From assembly GCF_900156045.1 (NCBI RefSeq), contig NZ_FTMX01000001.1, forward strand, positions 434,001 through 498,000: a DNA stretch of 64,000 nucleotides, written 5' to 3'. The DNA is from Peribacillus simplex. Its GTDB lineage: Bacteria; Bacillota; Bacilli; Bacillales; DSM-1321. The notes under the pieces were generated by a model. The model was given only the letters and a program-made list of their open reading frames with translations, searched no databases and was not told where the DNA came from. A program made the position numbers and the translations under genes. Below, one piece after another: positions 1 to 10,193 of the stretch (its first letter is position 1; the number at the start of each line of letters is the position of its first letter).

Positions 1-42
1 CCATGGTCACTTTCATGGATGCCTTTTTGGGAGATTATATGG

Positions 43-76
43 AAACAGGCTGTCGGGCAAACCCGACAGCCTGTTT
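43..76 (-). terminator. Terminator of the penicillin-binding protein gene
   Basis: A perfect 15-bp GC-rich stem with a 4-base loop is flanked by A-run and T-run, so it could work on both strands. It lies just past the stop codon of the minus-strand penicillin-binding protein gene. Confidence 0.85.
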
Positions 77-93
77 TAGTTCAAGAAAGAGGG

Positions 94-3000
94 TCATTCT
101 TCTTCCTCTTCTTCAGCTTTATCCGTGTCTTGCTCTTTATCATTGACTGTGTTTTGACCTTTGTCGGTCTCTTGATTTTCTTTATCTGTATTTTCCTTGT
201 TTTGATCTATGTCTTGAGCTGGCTCTTTATCTTTATCCGTTTCTTTTTCTGGTTCTTTTTCTTTATTTTTATCTGAAACGGTATCTTCTTTTGAGTCTGG
301 TTTTTTATCTTCGTTAGCTACTTTATCTTTTCCGCGATCATCTTTATTTTTTGCGGAATCTTCTTTTGAACCTGTTTTTTTAGCGCCGCTTTCAACACGT
401 TGGGAAGGGGCTGATTCTTTACCGACTATGTCTACGGCCGTTACGTAATAGGAACCGCCTGAGCCGACTTTGTAAACAAGACTCCCTCCGGCATTGATGC
501 TCGCCACTTTTTTGCCGTTTTTATAGACACGATAACCGACGACATCTCCTTCATGATGCAGGCCCCATGTAATCTTACCGTTACTGATCGTTATGGATAG
601 GGGATCTGGTGCTTTGCCATTATCATTCAATTTCGCTTTCGCCCCGACGACATTTCCTGATTTTTCGCCTCCAGGAATCACGGATCCCGGGTCATCGACA
701 TATTTCAATCCGATATCTGCAAAGGAATCGGGATTCAACATGAACCCGCCGCTTGTGAATTCGCCAGGCGTTTGCGGAAGGGCTGCATAGCGTTTGCTGC
801 CGACTGATACATATTGTCCATCTATGAAACTATCATCCGCCCTGGATGGAGCATATTTGGCGATGAATAAATCTGATTTTACAAGACCTGCCTTTTGGCA
901 TGCACTTGAAGGCAGCAGTCCTGAAACGCCACAGAAGGAACGGTTGACAATTCCGCCCGGCATTTCAAATCGCTTATCAGGGTCGATGAGTTTAGGATCG
1001 ACTTTGTATGCGGCATTGATCAGATCTGCCCAATAATACATATTACGTTTATTATATTCCAGACCATTGTAGGTCCCTTGCAAGGATTTAGGTGTGTCAT
1101 ATCCGAGCCATGTACCGAATGATACATTTGGATTGCTTGCGACGAACCAAGCGTCCCAATAGTTTTGGGAAGTTCCGGTCTTACCTGCCCAATCACTTGA
1201 GAAAGCAAGTCGGTTCCTGACCGAAGCGGCCGTCCCGCTGTTTACGACATCACGCATCATATCAAGCGTCAAGTAAGCGGCTTGCGGAGAAAATACTTCC
1301 ACTGGTTTCGCTTTATGTTCATAGATGACCTCGCCATCTTTCGATACGATTTTATCGATCATATAAGCATCGACGAATTCCCCTGAATTGGCAAATGTGC
1401 CAAATGCATTGACGTTCTCTTCAACGGTTACACCTTTGTCCATGGCACCCAATGACATGGCAAGATTTGAGTAATCCCCATTCGTTACAGTTGTAAAGCC
1501 CATTTTTTCCAAATAGGCAGCAGGCCTTTGGTTGATTATTTTCATGTAAAAGAGCGCTGCCGGGATATTATAGGAATTCTTCAGTGCCTCACGGGCTGTC
1601 GTTACCCCCGTATAGCTTCCGCCGCCATAGTTTCCTGGACGCCACGCTTTGCTGCCTGCTGGAATGGAAATGGGTACGTTGGCCGATACGCTTCCAGGTG
1701 AGATCTTTCCTAACTCAATCCCTGGACCATATACGAGCAAAGGCTTCATCGTTGATCCATTTGATCGCAGTGATGCGGTTGCATGGTTCGTCTGTTCCCG
1801 CTTGAAATCACGGCCGCCTACGAAACTGATGATTTTTCCTGTTTTATTTTCGATAAGAATGGCCCCGGCTTCGACGGGCTCACTCACCGTTTTCATTTCT
1901 TTCGTATCAGGATCGACAACTTGTGCCGTTTTATCATATCCGTAATTCGGATAGTTTTTCGTTACTTCCTGCATCTTGTCATAAATCTTTTTATCGATTG
2001 TCGTATAGATCTGATAGCCGTTTTGACGCAGCTTACGATCGGCAAGTGCTAGATATTGATCTTTTAAGTCATCATTCTCTAAATCTTTCTCTTCATATCC
2101 ATCATCTTTTGCCAGACTGACAGATAGGATTTCGATGGAGCGTTTTTCGATTTCATAGGTGAGCCATGGATATTTCTCGGATGGCATCTCCGTTTTACCG
2201 ATAAAGTCTTTTGTTATGTCGTATGCGACTGCCTTATCATATTCTTCTTTTTTTATGTATCCGTTACTATACATCCGCTTTAAAACGGTTTTCATCCGGT
2301 TGATGCCGGGCTCTTGATTTTCTTTCAGTTTTCCTTTCTGGGTATATGGTGTATAACCGAAAGGGCTTTGCGGCAATCCAGCGATAAAGGCTGATTGGGG
2401 CAATGTCAGATCTTTGGCCTCCACGCCAAAAATACCTTCAGCGGCGGACTCGACACCAGCGATGTTACGGCCTGAAGAGTTTCGTCCCAAAGTGGAGACG
2501 TTTAAGTAGGTTTCCAAAATCTCTTCTTTTTCAAAGAACTTTTCGACCCGGAGCGCAAGAAGGATTTCTTTTGCTTTCCGTTCAAATGATACTTCGTTGG
2601 TGAGGACCTGGTTTTTAATGAGCTGCTGTGTTAATGTACTTCCTCCCGATTGGACGCTTGCATTCGAAAATTCCTGGTAAACGGCACGCAGGATGGCTTT
2701 CGGGACAACTCCGTCATGCTCATAAAAATACTCATCTTCTGTAGCGATGACTGCATTTTTAAGATACTCGGAAACTTTATCGATGGACACTTCTTCACGC
2801 TCAAGGTCACTCTTAAGCTTGCCCAAGTATACTTCATCTGCAAAGTATACTTCAGAGGTCTCTTCATAATTGTAAATGTCTTTTTTCAAATCTTCTTTTG
2901 AGCGTACTGGCTCATCATTGACGAGGGCAGCGAAATAGCCGGCTCCGACGCCGCCGGCGAATGAGAATCCTAGGATCCCGACAATAATGAGGATCAGCGT

Positions 3001-3117
3001 TAAATTCCAAATGACTTGGTATGTAACCCGCGCATTCTTTTGTGTTTTTTCATTTTGAAAAAAACGGGTCAGCTGCTTCCAGACTGTTTGAAATCTATCT
3101 TTTTGATTATTATTCAT
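94..3117 (-). CDS. Class A (bifunctional) penicillin-binding protein, PBP1A-like, with FN3 domain and charged tail
   Basis: A 1007-residue peptidoglycan glycosyltransferase/transpeptidase that polymerises lipid II and cross-links peptides outside the membrane. A short cytoplasmic N-terminus is followed by one membrane anchor (about residues 34-60). The glycosyltransferase domain shows EDEYFYEHDG (E127) and GGSTLTQQ. The transpeptidase domain shows STMK (S455, K458), SYN (515-517) and KTGTS (646-650). A fibronectin type III-like module (about 830-905) precedes a roughly 95-residue Lys/Asp/Glu/Asn-rich tail ending in a run of Glu. The chosen ATG has an AGGGGG site just upstream; 20 further in-frame residues upstream lack one. 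It is convergent with nothing in the window and divergent from tyrS. The family is certain. Which B. subtilis PBP it corresponds to is not, so no symbol is given. Confidence 0.93.
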   Translation of the reverse strand: MNNNQKDRFQTVWKQLTRFFQNEKTQKNARVTYQVIWNLTLILIIVGILGFSFAGGVGAGYFAALVNDEPVRSKEDLKKDIYNYEETSEVYFADEVYLGKLKSDLEREEVSIDKVSEYLKNAVIATEDEYFYEHDGVVPKAILRAVYQEFSNASVQSGGSTLTQQLIKNQVLTNEVSFERKAKEILLALRVEKFFEKEEILETYLNVSTLGRNSSGRNIAGVESAAEGIFGVEAKDLTLPQSAFIAGLPQSPFGYTPYTQKGKLKENQEPGINRMKTVLKRMYSNGYIKKEEYDKAVAYDITKDFIGKTEMPSEKYPWLTYEIEKRSIEILSVSLAKDDGYEEKDLENDDLKDQYLALADRKLRQNGYQIYTTIDKKIYDKMQEVTKNYPNYGYDKTAQVVDPDTKEMKTVSEPVEAGAILIENKTGKIISFVGGRDFKREQTNHATASLRSNGSTMKPLLVYGPGIELGKISPGSVSANVPISIPAGSKAWRPGNYGGGSYTGVTTAREALKNSYNIPAALFYMKIINQRPAAYLEKMGFTTVTNGDYSNLAMSLGAMDKGVTVEENVNAFGTFANSGEFVDAYMIDKIVSKDGEVIYEHKAKPVEVFSPQAAYLTLDMMRDVVNSGTAASVRNRLAFSSDWAGKTGTSQNYWDAWFVASNPNVSFGTWLGYDTPKSLQGTYNGLEYNKRNMYYWADLINAAYKVDPKLIDPDKRFEMPGGIVNRSFCGVSGLLPSSACQKAGLVKSDLFIAKYAPSRADDSFIDGQYVSVGSKRYAALPQTPGEFTSGGFMLNPDSFADIGLKYVDDPGSVIPGGEKSGNVVGAKAKLNDNGKAPDPLSITISNGKITWGLHHEGDVVGYRVYKNGKKVASINAGGSLVYKVGSGGSYYVTAVDIVGKESAPSQRVESGAKKTGSKEDSAKNKDDRGKDKVANEDKKPDSKEDTVSDKNKEKEPEKETDKDKEPAQDIDQNKENTDKENQETDKGQNTVNDKEQDTDKAEEEEEE

Positions 3118-3211
3118 CGTATCATACCCCCTGAAATCACATATATTATAGCATATAACAGGTAGGGGAAAGGGCATCTTTCTTATTTTTCTATAATCTG
3201 TAAGGGTGATG

Positions 3212-3240
3212 TTGACAAGGATACTTATGTATGATAAAAG
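3212..3240 (+). promoter_or_regulatory. Probable sigma-A promoter of tyrS
   Basis: TTGACA at 3212-3217 is followed after 17 bases by a weak -10 (TAAAAG, 3235-3240), just before the T-box leader. The -35 is perfect and the -10 poor, so the exact -10 is uncertain. Confidence 0.5.
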
Positions 3241-3261
3241 TTTATTAACAACAATAAAATG

Positions 3262-4806
<1,545 letters not shown>

Positions 4807-4811
4807 TTGTT

Positions 4812-4845
4812 CAAAGCCTGGCTGAATCCCAGCCGGGCTTTGTCA
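4812..4845 (+). terminator. Terminator of tyrS
   Basis: An imperfect stem (CAAAGCC.GGCTG paired with CAGCCGGGCTTTG) directly follows the tyrS stop codon. The T-run is short. Confidence 0.7.
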
Positions 4846-4866
4846 TGCAAGGATATGTTTAGGTGC

Positions 4867-4900
4867 AAAAAAAACCCCATCCAAGGATGGGGTTTTTTGA
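4867..4900 (-). terminator. Terminator of rpsD
   Basis: A near-perfect 14-bp stem, A6-CCCCATCC with GGATGGGG-T6, with a 2-base loop and runs at both ends. It sits just past the rpsD stop codon on the minus strand and could also stop readthrough from tyrS. Confidence 0.9.
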
Positions 4901-4905
4901 AGTTA

Positions 4906-5508
4906 TTAACGAGAGTAGAACTCAACGATAAGAGCTTCGTTAATTTCAGCAGGCAATTCAGAACGTTCTGGTAAACGAGTGAAAGTACCTTCTAATTTCT
5001 CAGCATCGAAAGTAAGGAAATCAGGAACGAAGTTAGTTGCTTCAACTGATTCTTTGATGATTGAGAAGTTGCGTGATTTTTCACGAACTGAGATTGTTTG
5101 TCCAAGAGACACTTTGTAAGATGGAATGTCTACGCGGCTTCCGTCTACAGTGATGTGACCGTGGTTAACAAGTTGACGTGCTTGACGACGTGTACGAGCT
5201 AAACCAAGACGGTAAACAAGGTTGTCAAGACGTGATTCAAGAAGAATCATGAAGTTTTCACCATGAACACCTTTAAGTTTGCCAGCGCGGTCGAACATTG
5301 TACGGAATTGACGTTCAGTGATTCCATACATGTGACGAAGTTTTTGTTTCTCTTGCAGTTGCATTCCGTATTCAGAAATTTTTCTGCGTTGGTTAGGACC
5401 ATGTTGTCCTGGAGCATAAGGGCGTTTTTCTAATTCTTTACCAGTACCTGTTAGGGAAATTCCTAAACGACGGGATAGTTTCCAGCTTGGGCCAGTATAA
5501 CGAGCCAT
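4906..5508 (-). CDS. rpsD: 30S ribosomal protein S4
   Basis: A 200-residue 16S rRNA-binding primary assembly protein of the small subunit. The N-terminal region ([16 protein letters not shown]) and the central S4 RNA-binding domain (about residues 92-155, with [19 protein letters not shown]) are typical. The first ATG has an AGGAGG-type site just upstream. As in other Bacillaceae that I recall, the gene stands alone here and not in the alpha operon. It has its own sigma-A promoter, a leader of about 180 nt and its own terminator, fitting autoregulation by S4 binding to its mRNA. Codon use is strongly biased, as expected for a highly expressed gene. Confidence 0.98.
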   Translation of the reverse strand: MARYTGPSWKLSRRLGISLTGTGKELEKRPYAPGQHGPNQRRKISEYGMQLQEKQKLRHMYGITERQFRTMFDRAGKLKGVHGENFMILLESRLDNLVYRLGLARTRRQARQLVNHGHITVDGSRVDIPSYKVSLGQTISVREKSRNFSIIKESVEATNFVPDFLTFDAEKLEGTFTRLPERSELPAEINEALIVEFYSR

Positions 5509-5692
5509 AGGATGACTCCTCCTTTAAATGTTTTTATTTTGGTAAAATAAAAACCGTGTGAATGTACGATCATGACCATTTTGTTTTCATGTACCTTCGC
5601 CCTAGCAGCAGAGAGTTACGAGATACACCTCTGTATTGAGGAACAAAATGAGAACATAAAGGCTGTCACATAGGCTGCAATATTTTACACAA
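5509..5692 (-). promoter_or_regulatory. rpsD 5' leader, presumed S4 autoregulatory RNA
   Basis: About 180 untranslated bases separate the rpsD promoter from its start codon, far more than a simple ribosome binding site needs. In B. subtilis the rpsD leader is the site of S4 autogenous control. I infer the same here from position and length; I did not fold it. Confidence 0.55.
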
Positions 5693-5697
5693 AGAGT

Positions 5698-5726
5698 ATT
5701 GTATAATATTCTGCTCAATGAGTCAA
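5698..5726 (-). promoter_or_regulatory. Sigma-A promoter of rpsD
   Basis: On the minus strand TTGACT (5726-5721) is followed by a 17-base spacer and TACAAT (5703-5698), a near-consensus promoter pointing at rpsD. Confidence 0.8.
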
Positions 5727-5978
5727 GGACAGTTGTGATTAATTAATGAATAGATAAAGTGAATCGCAGCAAGAAAATATAATATATTAAAAAAATGCAA
5801 TCTATAGAGAGGTTTTTTCCATTGTAAGCGTAATGAGGTAATGGATCCAAAAATCATGGAGGGTTTGAGACATTTCTTGGGTGCCTGAGCCATGGGTGTG
5901 GTTCAATCCTGTTTCTTTGCTAAAAATGTCAAAAGGGTCGATGAATTCAGGAAGGAACGGGTACATGTACAAGTAATG
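5727..5978. other. Intergenic stretch without a recognisable gene
   Basis: Between the rpsD promoter and the next terminator I see no convincing reading frame, RNA gene or repeat. Confidence 0.5.
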
Positions 5979-6013
5979 GAAAAGGGAGCAGGCAAGGTTT
6001 GCCGCTCCCTTTT
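5979..6013 (-). terminator. Terminator of the GAF-type methionine sulfoxide reductase gene
   Basis: A stem AGGGAGC-(a)-GGCAA paired with TTGCC-GCTCCCT is followed by a short run on the minus strand, a few bases past the gene's stop codon. Confidence 0.75.
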
Positions 6014-6016
6014 ACT

Positions 6017-6496
6017 TTATAGATGATTGGAAAGGATTTCAGCGAACTTCTCCAGTCCTTGCTGATCCATTTCGTCAAAACGGTCCGTTATCGGGCTGTC
6101 GATATCGAGGACACCGAGCAATTTGCCATCCTTCATGAGCGGTATGACAATTTCAGATCTTGATGCCGCATCGCAGGCGATATGTCCAGGGAATTGGTGG
6201 ACATCCTCTACGCGCAGGGTTTTTTCAGTTGCCGCTGAAGTCCCGCATACGCCCTTGCCCATTGGAATGCGGACACAGGCTGGAAGACCTTGAAAGGGTC
6301 CTAGAATTAATTGGCCATCTTCATATAAATAAAAGCCTACCCAGTTAATCTCATCGAGAAACAGATTAAGTAAAGCTGCCGCATTGCTTAAATTGGCTAT
6401 CCGGTTCGTTTCATCTTCGATTAAGGCAAGTAGTTGTTTTTGGACCAGTTCATAGTTTTTTTCTTTTTTTCCTTGATACATTTCGACATTAAACAA
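6017..6496 (-). CDS. ytsP: GAF-domain free methionine-(R)-sulfoxide reductase (YtsP/MsrC type)
   Basis: A 159-residue cytosolic single-GAF-domain protein. The fRMsr family reduces free methionine-R-sulfoxide with thioredoxin. Three cysteines, C74 (LPACVRIPMGKG), C84 (GVCGTS) and C108 (HIACD), have exactly the spacing of the catalytic and resolving cysteines in E. coli fRMsr. The start is TTG at 6496, preceded by AGGTGA at a good distance; the ATG five codons later lacks a better site. The gene lies between rpsD and divergent refZ, the same neighbourhood I recall for B. subtilis ytsP. The reductase role rests on the cysteine pattern. Confidence 0.88.
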   Translation of the reverse strand: MFNVEMYQGKKEKNYELVQKQLLALIEDETNRIANLSNAAALLNLFLDEINWVGFYLYEDGQLILGPFQGLPACVRIPMGKGVCGTSAATEKTLRVEDVHQFPGHIACDAASRSEIVIPLMKDGKLLGVLDIDSPITDRFDEMDQQGLEKFAEILSNHL

Positions 6497-6650
6497 AAGC
6501 GTTCACCTGTCTTCCGCATATTTTTACAGCACTATCTAATCATGATGCTTTATTGTTGGGAAATTGTCGAGAACTTACTAAAGGATTCAGGCTCTTCCGT
6601 GAAGAAGTAGTCCACAAGACTTGTCTCAAAGAAAGCGAGGGATTGCCTGA

Positions 6651-7295
6651 ATGAATCGCCAGACGCCAACGAAACAAGCCATTGTGGAAGCTGCATTGCA
6701 TTTATTTCATTTAAAAGGCTATCATGCTACATCCATACGGGATATTGCGAATAAAGCGAGAGTGAACGCTGCAAATATTGCCTACTATTTCAAGAATAAG
6801 CAGGGATTGCTGGAATTCTGTTTCATTTCCTATTTAGAAGAGTATATCCTGGTCCTTGAGAAGAACATGACATTGCTCGAACTTAAAGGCCCGCAGCATT
6901 GCTTGATGAATCTTGTAAAGGATATTCTCGCTTTCCAGAGGGAAAACTTCCTTGCTGCACGGTTCATATATGGGGAATCTTCACTTGATTCCAATTTGAA
7001 CCGCGAAATTCATTCGACTTATTTTACTAAGGAAAAGTCTTACTTTCAATATATTTTGGAACAAGGGATCAAGAGCAGGAGTTTCCAGCAGGTCTCCGTT
7101 CCCATGTATATGCTGCAGTTGAAGGGATTATTGACGGCACCTGTCCTGCATACCCATTATGCGATGGATGTGCTTCATGTCTTCCCGCAAGAAGCCTATT
7201 ACACGAATATTTATGCCAATGAAGTCGGACGTTTTCTGCAAGATACCCTTTTCATTGCCGAAGACTTACAGCCACTGTTAGCCGGCCGGCCTTAA
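6651..7295 (+). CDS. refZ: TetR-family regulator of FtsZ, RefZ
   Basis: A 214-residue DNA-binding protein with an N-terminal TetR helix-turn-helix (about residues 8-55, TSIRDIANKARVNAANIAYYF) and a helical C-terminal domain. In B. subtilis RefZ (YttP) binds sites near the replication origin and modulates FtsZ ring position at the start of sporulation. Identification rests on the sequence and on its place between ytsP and hisJ-ezrA, two genes from the FtsZ regulator ezrA. The ATG has a GAGGG site 9-10 bases upstream. It is divergent from ytsP and convergent with hisJ. I did not locate RefZ-binding motifs here. Confidence 0.85.
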   Translation: MNRQTPTKQAIVEAALHLFHLKGYHATSIRDIANKARVNAANIAYYFKNKQGLLEFCFISYLEEYILVLEKNMTLLELKGPQHCLMNLVKDILAFQRENFLAARFIYGESSLDSNLNREIHSTYFTKEKSYFQYILEQGIKSRSFQQVSVPMYMLQLKGLLTAPVLHTHYAMDVLHVFPQEAYYTNIYANEVGRFLQDTLFIAEDLQPLLAGRP

Positions 7296-7308
7296 GTGTA
7301 TACATGAG

Positions 7309-8112
7309 TTACCCTTTAAACCCTGCAATCAGTGCCTGATGGCCCTGACCCAAATCTTTAGCCTGATGGGCATCGGAACCGTAAATAAGCGGAATGCCGA
7401 GATCTAAAGCACGATTTGCAAATCGTTCAGGAGGATAGGGTTCACCGCATAGCGGCTTTACAAGTCCTGCTCCATTATAATCTAGTTCATACCTTTGATC
7501 CTTGATCATGTCGAGAACCTTGTAAACCCGCTCGTCAAAACTTGATGCCGGCGGATATCGATGCTGGAATTTATGGACAAGCGTAATGTGCCCGATCCGT
7601 TTTGGTTTATATATGCCTAAATCAGCTTCTATTGATTTTTCCAGTGTATCGTAATATTTGGTATAAACCGAATCCACTGAACCTAGTTCATTGGCAATCT
7701 CGCCAAACCCATCATCGCTGAAATCGATGCAATGCCAACTGTTTTGATGCCTGATGAAGTGGACGGAAAGTATACTATCATCAAGGAATTCTCCGATTTC
7801 GTCGAGGAATTCTTTCGTTTCAATTTCATATCCCTCTATAAAGTCAACCTCCAGGCCTGTTTTGATCAGGATTTTGTCTTTATAGCGTTCTTTCAGTACG
7901 CGGAGCTCTTGAAAGTAATTCAGGAGCAGGGCAGCGTCCATGCCGCTGTCTTTTTCAGGAGTAGGATCTTGAAAATTTCGTGGCAATGGAGCATGTTCCG
8001 TAAATGTGATTTCCTTTAATCCTAGCTCGATTCCCCGCGTAATATATTCATCGAATTTATCCGTAGAGCCGTGTGGGCAAAACGGAGTGTGCACATGGCC
8101 GTCAGCTTTCAT
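7309..8112 (-). CDS. hisJ: PHP-family histidinol phosphatase
   Basis: A 267-residue metal-dependent phosphatase that converts histidinol phosphate to histidinol in histidine synthesis. PHP motifs are visible: DGHVHTPFCPHG at the N-terminus, ITFTEHAP, GLEVDFI, and DAHQ near the C-terminus, together supplying the metal ligands. The ATG at 8112 has GGAGGG just upstream; 12 extra in-frame residues upstream lack a site and would precede the PHP motif. The gene is away from any his operon, as for its B. subtilis counterpart ytvP/hisJ. It is convergent with refZ and divergent from ezrA. Confidence 0.9.
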   Translation of the reverse strand: MKADGHVHTPFCPHGSTDKFDEYITRGIELGLKEITFTEHAPLPRNFQDPTPEKDSGMDAALLLNYFQELRVLKERYKDKILIKTGLEVDFIEGYEIETKEFLDEIGEFLDDSILSVHFIRHQNSWHCIDFSDDGFGEIANELGSVDSVYTKYYDTLEKSIEADLGIYKPKRIGHITLVHKFQHRYPPASSFDERVYKVLDMIKDQRYELDYNGAGLVKPLCGEPYPPERFANRALDLGIPLIYGSDAHQAKDLGQGHQALIAGFKG

Positions 8113-8280
8113 GGTTCTTCCCTCCCAAAAAACAGGTATTTGTAGCAATTTTCTACAAAAAAATCATTTTTCTCGTCAAAAATTATTGCTAACATGGTAT
8201 CATAAAAGCATTAAATTTAACATTTTTAAAATTGATATATAAACGAGCAAGACTGTAAGGATTAGAACAGGGGGCTTACC

Positions 8281-9975
8281 ATGGATTACATAATTGGGGT
8301 AATTGTATTAATTTTGATTTTCATCATTTGGGGTTATTTTTTCAAAAAGAGATATTTTAAAGAAATCGATCGATTGGAATCCTGGAAAATAAGCATCATG
8401 CACCGCCCCGTGCTGGAAGAGCTTTCTAAAGTCAAACAATTGAACATGACAGGTGAAACAGAGGAAATGTTCGAAAACTGGCGCATTGAATGGGACGCCA
8501 TCATTACGGATCATATGCCCGAAGTCGAAGAGCTTTTATTCGATGCCGAGGAATTCGTCGATAAATACCGTTTCAGCCGATCAAAAGAGGTACAGCGCAA
8601 AATTACAGTCAAGCTGAATGAAATCGAGGAAATGATCAAAAAGATCTTATACGAACTGAATGAACTCGTAGGCAGTGAGGAAAAGAATCGATTGGAAATT
8701 GAGGATATCAAGGAATCCTACCGTCAATTGAAGAAATCCCTGCTTGCGCATAGGCATAATTATGGGAAAGCGGCTGATAAGCTGGAAAATTCCTTGGATG
8801 AAGTAGTGCAAATCCTCCAGAAGTATGAAGAAGAGACCGTGAACGGCAATTATTTGAATGCGAGGGAGCTTGTTCTATCCATTAAGGAAAAATTGGCGGT
8901 TCTGTCAGTTAAAATGGAAATGCTCCCAAAATTATTGGTAGATAGCCAATCAGAGCTGCATTCCCAGCTTCATGAATTGAAGGATGGTTATGAGGAGATG
9001 TCAGGACAAGGGTATCTGTTGAGCCATATCCAATTCGAGCTGGAAATATCACGGCTTGAGGAAGAACTGGAACTATATAAAACACAATTGGAAAATGCCG
9101 AAACGGAAGCCGTGGAAAAGGGCATAAAGGAAATGCGCGAAAGCATTGAGGTGCTTTATGACCTTTTGGAAAAAGAAGTACTTTCAAAACAGTATATCTT
9201 GAAAAATGATGAAGTTCTTAGAAAAACGTTAAGTGACCTTGAATATGAAAACGATAAACTTAAAGTTGAAACCATACATGTTCAACACACATATCATTTG
9301 ACGGAAAATGAGCTCGATGCACAACGGAAAATGGAAAAGCAGATTGCCCAGATTTCGAAACGCCATCAATTGCTCGTCTTGAAGATGGAGGATAATGTGA
9401 TGGCAAGCTCCCTTATCAGCGAAGAGATGCAGGGACTGGCTGTACAGTTGAAGGAATTACAGGAAAATCAGAAAGACTTTACCCTTAAATTACAGGCTTT
9501 ACGAAAAGATGAAATGGATGCCAGGGATGCATTGGCCGACTTGAAACGCAAAATGGTCGATACTGGACGTTTAATTGCCAAAAGCAATATTCCAGGTCTT
9601 CCAGAAGAGTATAAAGTGGTGCTTCAGGACGCCAAAGAAAGCATGGACGACGTTCAGGGGAAACTTGAAGAAAAGCCGCTTGACATGGCCGTTGTTTATA
9701 TTTATTTGGAAAAGGCGGTTCAACAGGTGGATAAGGTCCACGAAAAAACCAATGAATTGATCGAACATATGTATTTGGCCGAAAAGGTGATCCAATTTGG
9801 AAATCGCTATCGAAGCAGTCATGATATGATTGCCGAGAGCCTTAGGGATGCCGAGGCCAAATTCCGAAGCTATGAATATCAAGCCGCATTGGAAACGGCA
9901 GCCACGGCCATAGAAAAGGTCGACCCAGGCAGTTTACGAAAAATCGGGGCGAACATAGAAGAAGTCCTTTCCTGA
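8281..9975 (+). CDS. ezrA: Septation ring formation regulator EzrA
   Basis: A 564-residue membrane-anchored coiled-coil protein. One N-terminal transmembrane helix (about residues 3-21) with the start outside is followed by a long helical, Glu/Lys-rich cytoplasmic domain of spectrin-like repeats. EzrA restrains FtsZ ring assembly at the poles and helps coordinate cell-wall synthesis at the septum. The length and the C-terminal patch rich in RYRSSHDMIAESL agree with the family. The ATG has a GGGGG site. A strong terminator follows at once, so it looks monocistronic. Confidence 0.96.
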   Translation: MDYIIGVIVLILIFIIWGYFFKKRYFKEIDRLESWKISIMHRPVLEELSKVKQLNMTGETEEMFENWRIEWDAIITDHMPEVEELLFDAEEFVDKYRFSRSKEVQRKITVKLNEIEEMIKKILYELNELVGSEEKNRLEIEDIKESYRQLKKSLLAHRHNYGKAADKLENSLDEVVQILQKYEEETVNGNYLNARELVLSIKEKLAVLSVKMEMLPKLLVDSQSELHSQLHELKDGYEEMSGQGYLLSHIQFELEISRLEEELELYKTQLENAETEAVEKGIKEMRESIEVLYDLLEKEVLSKQYILKNDEVLRKTLSDLEYENDKLKVETIHVQHTYHLTENELDAQRKMEKQIAQISKRHQLLVLKMEDNVMASSLISEEMQGLAVQLKELQENQKDFTLKLQALRKDEMDARDALADLKRKMVDTGRLIAKSNIPGLPEEYKVVLQDAKESMDDVQGKLEEKPLDMAVVYIYLEKAVQQVDKVHEKTNELIEHMYLAEKVIQFGNRYRSSHDMIAESLRDAEAKFRSYEYQAALETAATAIEKVDPGSLRKIGANIEEVLS

Positions 9976-10002
9976 AAAACCCGCCAAGGCGGGTTTTTTC
10001 TT
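9975..10002 (+). terminator. Terminator of ezrA
   Basis: AAAACCCGCC paired with GGCGGGTTTT, a 2-base loop and a six-T run immediately past the ezrA stop codon. Confidence 0.92.
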
Positions 10003-10079
10003 TTACCGGACCCTGTAATAGATTAGGCGGGAAGTTAAATCTGCGGGACTATAAAGAAGCAGGTCTCCTAGACCAGTGT

Positions 10080-10109
10080 TTTACATTCTCTTTCAAATTC
10101 AATTATGTT
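10080..10109 (+). promoter_or_regulatory. Possible sigma-A promoter of the nifZ-thiI operon
   Basis: TTTACA (10080-10085), an 18-base spacer and TATGTT (10104-10109). Both boxes deviate from consensus. Confidence 0.4.
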
Positions 10110-10193
10110 AATATTAGAAGTTGCAACAGCAACATTGAAACATATATTTAGTCGAGTGACCATCATAGATACAAAAACATGGAAGGTGAACCC

